Shown piece by piece: positions 1 to 5,314 of a stretch of 9,411 bases of DNA. A program made the position numbers and the translations under genes. The first letter of the stretch is position 1, and the number at the start of each line of letters is the position of its first letter. Under the pieces are notes generated by a model that was given only the letters and a program-made list of their open reading frames with translations, had not been told where the DNA came from and made no database searches. The DNA is from Propionibacteriaceae bacterium (GTDB taxonomy: Bacteria; Actinomycetota; Actinomycetes; Propionibacteriales; Propionibacteriaceae), in assembly GCA_021323255.1 (NCBI GenBank), contig JAJTCL010000295.1, forward strand, positions 1 to 9,411. Direction: 5' to 3'.

Positions 1-1
1 C

Positions 2-232
2 CTGACCACGATCTATCCAGTCGAGGTTCTCAACACCATCGTCGGCAGCTCGGGGAACTTCGAGCGGTGGGGCATACCGCAAGGGCAGGGCGAGCTCGCA
101 TCGGCCGTCGCCGGACAGTTCGTGGTTCCCCAGGCTCTGGCCAAGATGCTCAACTCCGGCGCGAGCGCTGCTGACGCCACGAGCGAGGCACAGAAAGCCG
201 CCGAACAGGTCAAGGCAGACCTCGGCGGCTAG
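2..232 (+). CDS. ABC transporter sugar-binding protein, C-terminal fragment
   Basis: This is the 3' end of a gene that begins before the window; 76 residues are visible, ending at TAG 230-232. The fragment starts LTTIYPVEVLNTIVGSSGNF and ends in an Ala/Glu/Lys-rich helix (AADATSEAQKAAEQVKADLG). Long C-terminal helices of this kind are common in family 1 solute-binding proteins of carbohydrate ABC importers. The call rests mainly on position, because two CUT1-type permease genes follow directly on the same strand. If correct, the protein is a secreted lipoprotein that captures the sugar and delivers it to the permease pair. The signal peptide and sugar-binding cleft lie outside the window, so the substrate cannot be judged. 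The fragment shows no sign of damage. Confidence 0.75.
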   Translation: MTTIYPVEVLNTIVGSSGNFERWGIPQGQGELASAVAGQFVVPQALAKMLNSGASAADATSEAQKAAEQVKADLGG

Positions 233-247
233 CCGAAGCAACCGATA

Positions 248-275
248 CGTGGACCCGGGCTCTCCCGGGTCCACG
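248..275 (+). repeat. Perfect 12-bp inverted repeat (intra-operon hairpin)
   Basis: The arms CGTGGACCCGGG (248-259) and CCCGGGTCCACG (264-275) are exact reverse complements around the 4-base loop CTCT. The hairpin begins 16 bases after the binding-protein stop and lies 57 bases before the permease GTG. The following bases (CAATTC) are not a T-run, so it is not a canonical intrinsic terminator. In ABC operons such hairpins often protect the binding-protein mRNA or partly stop transcription, giving more binding protein than permease. That role is inferred here. Symmetric DNA could also be a protein-binding site, but the stem is long and GC-rich, which favours an RNA structure. Confidence 0.8.
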
Positions 276-332
276 CAATTCATGAGCTAACGGCCTGGCG
301 GCGGCCAGGACGTACGAACCTCGAGGAGCACC

Positions 333-1325
333 GTGTCGACAACGGCAACCGAGACAAAGCAACCGCCCACCAAAACAGACGCAACCAAGAAGCGGGTAAC
401 GCTGATCCAGCGCGATGCACGCCTCGGCCTGTGGTTGATGTCGCCGACGCTGCTGGTCGTGTTGGCGATCGTGATCTTCCCCCTCCTGTGGTCGATCTTG
501 CTGTCCTTCCAACGAATGCGCCTGATCCAGATCGGTCGGGCCGACTTCTTTGAGCCACTGACAGTTGCAAACTACGAGCGGGTGCTCGGTTCCAGCACCT
601 TCTGGTCCAGCCTGTCGATCACTTTCATCTACACCCTCGGCTCGGTGGTGCTCGTGATCTTCCTGGGAGTGCTGGCGGCAATGGCAGTACGGCAGCCGTT
701 CCGGGGCCGGACGTTTGTGCGTGCTGCCTTCCTGCTGCCGTACGTGGCGCCGGTCGTGGCCGTGACCTTCATCTGGCGCACGATGCTCAATCCGCAGTTC
801 GGGATCGTCAACGTGTTTGGCCAGAACGTCTTGGGCTGGGACGAGCCGATTCCCTTTCTGTCTCAGGCGCGAGGAACCTGGGACGTGCTGGGACTGGAAA
901 TCCCGGTCCCCACGGCACTCCTGACGGTCATCGTTTTCGAAGGATGGCGCTATTTCCCCTTCGCGTTTCTGTTTCTGATGGCCCGGCTTGCGGCCATGTC
1001 TGACGAGCCGGAGGAGGCCGCTCTTGTGGACGGAGCGACGCCGTGGCAGTCGTTCCGGTTCATCGTGTTGCCGCAACTCGTGCCGATCATCAGTTTGCTC
1101 GCGGTGCTGCGCACGATCTGGACATTCAATGAGTTCGACGACATCTTCTTGCTGACCGGCGGCGCGGCGGGCACCAATGTCGCGAGCGTGCAGATTTACA
1201 ACTACCTCACCGTGCAGCGCAACGTCGGCCAGGCGGCAGCGCAATCAGTGATCATGGCCTTGGTGCTGATAGCCATGCTTGCCGTCTATCTGCTGATCCT
1301 GCGCAGGAGGGGAGAGCGGGTATGA
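333..1325 (+). CDS. Carbohydrate ABC transporter permease, MalF/UgpA type
   Basis: This 330-residue integral membrane protein is the first of two permeases of a CUT1-family sugar importer. A cytoplasmic Lys-rich N-terminus (about 1-30) is followed by about six membrane segments, including residues 33-58, 97-120, 130-150, 195-218, 247-262 and 304-323. The EAA loop that docks the ATPase is clear at 228-247: EEAALVDGA, then the conserved I-LP at 244-247. TFNEFDDIFLLTGG (264-277) is typical of the MalF/UgpA side. The start is GTG 333, preceded by GAGGAG at 323-328 with a short 4-base spacer. The stop overlaps the next start (ATGA), so the two permeases are translationally coupled. No ATPase gene is seen. 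Actinomycete CUT1 importers commonly share one ATPase (MsiK) encoded elsewhere, which would explain this. Length and motifs look complete. Confidence 0.93.
   Translation: MSTTATETKQPPTKTDATKKRVTLIQRDARLGLWLMSPTLLVVLAIVIFPLLWSILLSFQRMRLIQIGRADFFEPLTVANYERVLGSSTFWSSLSITFIYTLGSVVLVIFLGVLAAMAVRQPFRGRTFVRAAFLLPYVAPVVAVTFIWRTMLNPQFGIVNVFGQNVLGWDEPIPFLSQARGTWDVLGLEIPVPTALLTVIVFEGWRYFPFAFLFLMARLAAMSDEPEEAALVDGATPWQSFRFIVLPQLVPIISLLAVLRTIWTFNEFDDIFLLTGGAAGTNVASVQIYNYLTVQRNVGQAAAQSVIMALVLIAMLAVYLLILRRRGERV
1305..1314 (+). promoter_or_regulatory. Strong ribosome binding site for the second permease
   Basis: AGGAGGGGAG lies inside the 3' end of the first permease gene, 7 bases before ATG 1322. It fixes the ATG of the ATGA overlap as the start of the second permease and supports equal production of both subunits. 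Confidence 0.8.
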
Positions 1326-2299
1326 GCGCTGAAATCATGACGCCACCGAGTCAGGTGGCCGCCCCACCGGAGCCACGTCAGATGGCTCATGGCACCCGGC
1401 ACCGGGTCCAGAGCCGCGTCTTCCGGATTGGTCGCTGGGTGGTGATCATCGGTTTCCTCATCGCGACGCTGGTGCCGTTCTACTACATGCTCTTGCTCTC
1501 GGTGAAGCCGATCGGGTCGCTGTTGCAGGATCCCGCCTCCTTGTGGGTCAGGCCTTCGGAGTTCACTCTGCAGACCTACGTGGACGTGTTGTCCTCAACC
1601 GCTTCCGGAGGCCAGGGCTTCGGCCGTTTTCTGACGAACAGCGCGGTAGTGGCCCTCGCTTCGGTGGCGCTGGCACTCCTCATCGGCATCCCCGGCGCGT
1701 ACGCCATCGCCCGCTTGCCGTTCATCGGCCGACGTTATGTGAGTGGGGTCTTCCTGGCCGCCTATCTCTTCCCGGCGATCTTGATGGCCATCCCGTTGTT
1801 CGTTGGATTCACCCGGCTGGGACTACGCGGAAATCTGGTTGGACTGATCATCGTCTACACCGCACAAACCGTGCCGGTAGCGATCTACATGCTGCGGAAC
1901 TACTTCGAGACAGTGCCCGAGGCCATCGAGGAGGCCGGTCTCGTCGATGGCTTGACCCGTCTCGGCGTGTTACGTCAGATCAGCTTGAAGCTGGCCATGC
2001 CGTCAATCATGTCCACCGGCTTGTTCGTGTTCATGATCGCGTGGAACGAGTTCTTGTTCGCGCTGTTGTTCCTGGTCGACCGGCCGGCGCGCTGGACTGT
2101 CTCGCTGGGTTTGTCCCAGCTCTCCGGCAGCGTGGAGGTCCCGACCACTGTGCTGATGGCGGGCTCGGTGGTCCTCACCCTGCCGATCATCATCATCTTC
2201 TTCGCCACCGAGCGGTTGCTGACCGGCGGCCTGACGGCTGGTGCTGAAAACGCGACTATCCAACACCAGAGCCGGATACGGGTGAGGTGCGCGTTGTGA
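1322..2299 (+). CDS. Carbohydrate ABC transporter permease, MalG/UgpE type, with altered C-terminal tail
   Basis: This 325-residue inner-membrane protein is the second permease of the CUT1 importer. A 35-residue cytoplasmic leader precedes membrane segments at about 38-60, 103-130, 138-162, 170-190, 231-252 and 276-295. The EAA loop runs from EAIEEAGLVDG (200-210) to the MP at 226-227, matching MalG-like proteins. The start ATG 1322 overlaps the previous stop and has a strong ribosome binding site. The end is odd. Family members usually finish within a few residues of ERLLTGGLTAGA (297-308), whereas here 17 more residues (ENATIQHQSRIRVRCAL) follow. That DNA encodes, in another frame, the expected N-terminal region of the dehydrogenase. 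The extra tail is therefore probably a by-product of a small deletion that removed the original stop. The transport core appears intact. Confidence 0.92.
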   Translation: MSAEIMTPPSQVAAPPEPRQMAHGTRHRVQSRVFRIGRWVVIIGFLIATLVPFYYMLLLSVKPIGSLLQDPASLWVRPSEFTLQTYVDVLSSTASGGQGFGRFLTNSAVVALASVALALLIGIPGAYAIARLPFIGRRYVSGVFLAAYLFPAILMAIPLFVGFTRLGLRGNLVGLIIVYTAQTVPVAIYMLRNYFETVPEAIEEAGLVDGLTRLGVLRQISLKLAMPSIMSTGLFVFMIAWNEFLFALLFLVDRPARWTVSLGLSQLSGSVEVPTTVLMAGSVVLTLPIIIIFFATERLLTGGLTAGAENATIQHQSRIRVRCAL

Positions 2300-3270
2300 C
2301 CCACTACTCCGGCATTTCGGCCGGCACGGAACTGGCGACCTACCGCGGCACCAATCCATACCTAGAGAAGCTATGGGATCCGGAGGCTGAACTCTTTCTG
2401 CCGGGGGAGTCGACCTTTCACTATCCGATCTCCGCATGGGGTTACTCCGAGGTCGGTGAGATCGAAGCGCTCGGTCCCGAGGTCACCGGGTTAGGTATTG
2501 GCGAGGTGGTCTGGGGGATGTGGGGTCATCGCTCGCATGCCGTGCTGCCGGCTGAAAGGCTTCAGGGTCACGCCCTTCCGGCTGGGGTCGACCCAATAGT
2601 CGGTAGCTTCGCCAGGGTGGGCGCAGTTGCATTGAACGCTGTGCTTGCTTCTCGAGCCTACGTCGGTGAGACCGTCGTGGTTTTCGGGCTAGGGGTAATC
2701 GGTCTGCTGACCACCCAGCTACTGGTCAGCCAGGGGGTCGATGTGATCGCCATTGACACTGTGCCGCATCGGCTGGAACTCGCCCAAAAGTTCGGTGCGA
2801 CGCCGCTTTCCGCATCACATGGTGATCTTGCGCTGGCCGTACGCGAGCACACAGAACACCGCGGCGCGGATCGGGTGATCGAGCTCACCGGCGCGTATCC
2901 GGCGCTCCACCAGGCCATTCGGGTCGCCGGGCCGGGTGGCACGGTCATTGCCGCTAGCTTCTACCAGGGCCCGGCGACCGCGCTGGCGCTCGGCGAGGAG
3001 TTCCACCACAATCGGGTGACATTGGTGTCCTCGCAGATAGGCAGCCTGCCTGTTTCGCTGCGGGACCGGTGGACTCCGCAGCGGCTCCACGACACAGTGA
3101 TCCGGCTCTATGCCAGCGGTCGACTCGATCCCATGCCACTGGTCAGCCACGTGATTCCGGCCAGGTCGGCGGCTGAGGCGTACCGGCTCGTCGATACACC
3201 TCCGCCTGACCTGGTGCAGGTGATCTTGAGCTTCGCTGACTCATCTGGTGCGGGTCGGGCCGTAGCGTGA
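2287..3270 (+). CDS. MDR-family (sorbitol dehydrogenase-like) NAD-dependent dehydrogenase, N-terminally truncated
   Basis: This is a cytoplasmic medium-chain dehydrogenase, 327 residues against roughly 340-350 usual. From GTG 2287 the protein opens with THYSGISAGTEL (5-16), part of the GroES-like domain. The usual catalytic Cys there is Ser, as in the BchC-like subgroup, so zinc catalysis is uncertain. The Rossmann motif GLGVIG is at 134-139, with Asp157 at the end of the second strand suggesting NAD rather than NADP. GADRVIELTG (193-202) and GPGGTV (215-220) fit the fold. In the same frame, codons before GTG 2287 read YPTPEPDTGE, matching the family's conserved pre-domain sequence. They are cut off by TGA 2245-2247 with no start codon, so about 20 N-terminal residues are missing. 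GTG 2296 is a possible alternative start: it overlaps the permease stop (GTGA) and follows GTGAGG at 2282-2287. It probably oxidises a polyol or sugar; the substrate is unknown and activity is doubtful. Confidence 0.85.
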   Translation: MRVVTHYSGISAGTELATYRGTNPYLEKLWDPEAELFLPGESTFHYPISAWGYSEVGEIEALGPEVTGLGIGEVVWGMWGHRSHAVLPAERLQGHALPAGVDPIVGSFARVGAVALNAVLASRAYVGETVVVFGLGVIGLLTTQLLVSQGVDVIAIDTVPHRLELAQKFGATPLSASHGDLALAVREHTEHRGADRVIELTGAYPALHQAIRVAGPGGTVIAASFYQGPATALALGEEFHHNRVTLVSSQIGSLPVSLRDRWTPQRLHDTVIRLYASGRLDPMPLVSHVIPARSAAEAYRLVDTPPPDLVQVILSFADSSGAGRAVA

Positions 3271-3992
3271 GGCACGCCATACGTCTGTCCGCCCAGGAGC
3301 AGTACCTGCGCGGCGATACCGCACTCCAGAGGTGGGAGCACGCCCAGCAGCTCGGTTTTGATGCCCTGGAGCTACGGGCCAAGGGCGAGGGCCACTTCGC
3401 CGCGCGGCTGCCAGAGCTCAAAGAGGCGGCCAGCGCCGGGGTGCCGATGCCGACAGTGTGCGTGGAGATGCGGCACTTCGTCGGCGACTTCGACGCCGAC
3501 AAACGAGTTGATGCCCTGCTTCAGATGAAGTCCCAGCTCTCGGTGATGGCCGAGATCGGGGGCCGGCTTGCGATGACCCCTGCCTCCTACGGAATGTTCA
3601 GCAAGCGGCTGCCACCGTTCGAGAGTCCACGCACCGAGGCCGAAGACACCGAGATCTTGCTCGATGCATTCGGGCAGCTGGCTGCCCACGCCGATGCGGA
3701 GGGGGTGATCATCGCGCTGGAGCCGCTGAATCGGTACGAGAACCACATGATCAACACCCTGGCCGATGCGGCGTCGCTGTGCGAGAAGATCTCCTGGATC
3801 CGGCACGTCCAGCTGAGTGACAGCAACCGCCTGGAGCCGGGTGCCGGTCACATCGATTGGTCGGCGACGCTGCAGACGCTGTGGGCCATCGGCTATGCCG
3901 ATGAGCTGGCGTACGAATGCCGCCTCTCCGGTGACGTGGAGGAGGTGCTGCCGACCTCAATACGACGGATGCGGCAACTGGCATGGTCGTAA
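3267..3992 (+). CDS. Sugar phosphate isomerase/epimerase-like TIM barrel protein with internal deletion
   Basis: This 241-residue protein belongs to the xylose-isomerase-like TIM barrel family (AP endonuclease 2 superfamily). These enzymes usually isomerise or epimerise sugars with a divalent metal held by Glu, Asp, His and Glu. Visible motifs are LEPLNRYENH (151-160, first Glu at 152), RHVQLSDSNRLEPGAGHIDW (179-198, His180) and AYECRL (215-220, Glu217). The strand that should lie between the first two motifs, with its conserved Asp-x-x-His metal/substrate residues, is absent. LCEK (171-174) joins directly to ISWIRHVQ. About 30 residues appear lost in frame, which also explains a length below the usual 270-280. 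The enzyme is probably inactive or altered if the sequence is correct. The start GTG 3267 overlaps the dehydrogenase stop by four bases (GTGA), so the two are coupled and probably act in one catabolic route. Confidence 0.85.
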   Translation: MRHAIRLSAQEQYLRGDTALQRWEHAQQLGFDALELRAKGEGHFAARLPELKEAASAGVPMPTVCVEMRHFVGDFDADKRVDALLQMKSQLSVMAEIGGRLAMTPASYGMFSKRLPPFESPRTEAEDTEILLDAFGQLAAHADAEGVIIALEPLNRYENHMINTLADAASLCEKISWIRHVQLSDSNRLEPGAGHIDWSATLQTLWAIGYADELAYECRLSGDVEEVLPTSIRRMRQLAWS

Positions 3993-5314
3993 CCCGCACC
4001 GCACCGGTGGCCGACCTTGATCATGATCAGCTGGCGCGCGAGGCCATTCGGGTCCTGATCGAGAACTGGCACGGTCATGCCACCGTCCCTTCCCGCCGCC
4101 TGTATCCCCATCAATGGAGCTGGGACTCGGCCTTCATCGCGCTCGGCCAGCTGCATGTTGCGCCGCAGCGGGCTGCGGTGGAATTGCTGAGTCTCTTCGG
4201 AGCCCAGTGGGCCGACGGCCGGATCCCGCACATCGCCTTCAATCCGGCTGTCGCCGATGATGCCTACTTTCCGGGCCCGTCATTCTGGCGATCTTCGGCG
4301 CTGCCGGGTCATCCGCCCATCGACACGTCGGGGATCATCCAGCCGCCGGTCCACGCCATTGCGGCACGTGCGGTAATGGATCGCCTGGGCGCCCCTGGAC
4401 GGGACTTTGCCTCTCGCGCCTATCCGGCGCTGGTGGCGCAGAACTCCTACATCCGCGACCAGCGCAGCGTGAATGGGCTTGCCGCAGTCGTGCATCCATG
4501 GGAGACCGGGCTGGACAATTCCCCAGCGTGGGACCAGCCATTGAGCGCGGTGCCAGCCGATCTCTCGCTCTTCGACTCTTACACCCGCCGCGATATTGAT
4601 CATGCGAGATCCAGCGAGCGCCCAACCGATGAAGACTATGCACGCTACATCCGGCTGGCGCTGGCCTATCGCGATCATGGTTATGACGACGTCTGGGTGC
4701 GGAGCCGTAGCGAATTCGTCGTCGTCGATCCGGGCTTCAACGCCTTGTGGGCCTGGTCTGAGCTAGCTCTGGCCGAGATCGCGGGGGCGCTGGGCCGCGA
4801 CTCCGATACACATCGACGCGAAGCGGAACGGATCACAAAGGCGCTCGTTGATCAGCTCTGGAGCACCGGCGACGAGATCTTTCTCGCCCGAGACGAGCGG
4901 TCCGGCGGGTTGCTTGGGGAGCGTACGGTCGCCGGACTGATCCCGCTGGTGTTGCCGGGGCTGCCCGCGGGTGTGCGCAACGCTCTTCGTGCCACGCTCA
5001 CCGGACCAGCGTTCGGCGCAGGCCAGCCCGGAATGCTAGCTGTGCCGAGCTTTGATCTCACCGATCGGCGTTACAACCCTAGGCGTTACTGGCGAGGTCC
5101 GACCTGGCTTAATACCACCTGGCTGCTGGTCGAAGGACTCCGGGTTCATGACGGGGAAGCGCTGGCGCAGCGGCTGTGTGATGACATGGTCGCCCTGGTG
5201 TCAGGTGCCGGACTCCGGGAGTACTTCAATCCCCGAACTGGGGCCGGTCATGGCACGAGCAACTTCAGTTGGTCGGCGGCCCTGCTGCTTCATGTCTTGG
5301 CCGAGCGCGCGTGA
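3983..5314 (+). CDS. GH63/MGH1-type glycoside hydrolase (glucosidase/mannosylglycerate hydrolase-like)
   Basis: This 443-residue enzyme has the (alpha/alpha)6-barrel layout of the MGH1-type/GH63 group, which includes mannosylglycerate hydrolases and trehalase-like or debranching-like glucosidases. Diagnostic motifs in order are YPHQWSWDSAFIALG (41-55), GIIQPPVHA (117-125), HPWETGLDNSPAWD (171-184), YNPRRYWRGPTWLNTTWLL (364-382) and REYFNPRTG (412-420). By analogy Asp178 is the likely general acid and Glu413 a likely base; neither is proven here. No signal peptide is visible, so it should act in the cytoplasm on imported substrate. ATG 3983 overlaps the isomerase end by 10 bases. The ribosome binding site is weak, so translation probably depends on coupling. 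It is the last gene of the operon, and its 3' end overlaps the convergent STAND gene. Length and motifs look complete. Substrate is undetermined; an alpha-glucoside or alpha-mannoside is the reasonable guess. Confidence 0.88.
   Translation: MVVTRTAPVADLDHDQLAREAIRVLIENWHGHATVPSRRLYPHQWSWDSAFIALGQLHVAPQRAAVELLSLFGAQWADGRIPHIAFNPAVADDAYFPGPSFWRSSALPGHPPIDTSGIIQPPVHAIAARAVMDRLGAPGRDFASRAYPALVAQNSYIRDQRSVNGLAAVVHPWETGLDNSPAWDQPLSAVPADLSLFDSYTRRDIDHARSSERPTDEDYARYIRLALAYRDHGYDDVWVRSRSEFVVVDPGFNALWAWSELALAEIAGALGRDSDTHRREAERITKALVDQLWSTGDEIFLARDERSGGLLGERTVAGLIPLVLPGLPAGVRNALRATLTGPAFGAGQPGMLAVPSFDLTDRRYNPRRYWRGPTWLNTTWLLVEGLRVHDGEALAQRLCDDMVALVSGAGLREYFNPRTGAGHGTSNFSWSAALLLHVLAERA

Noticed and set aside
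210..1244. Long minus-strand open frame (about 344 codons) opposite the first permease
   Set aside because: Its translation is rich in Arg, His, Gln and Asp with no domain, as expected from the antisense of a high-GC gene. The plus strand has a clear permease with EAA motif.
1543..2247. Plus-strand open frame within the second permease gene
   Set aside because: It is an Arg/Pro/His-rich frame-shadow of the permease, without motifs.
4018..4029. Perfect palindrome TGATCATGATCA near the glycosidase start
   Set aside because: It is explained by codons for Asp-His-Asp-Gln, lies inside the coding region and does not match the usual LacI operator with a CG centre. It is probably chance.
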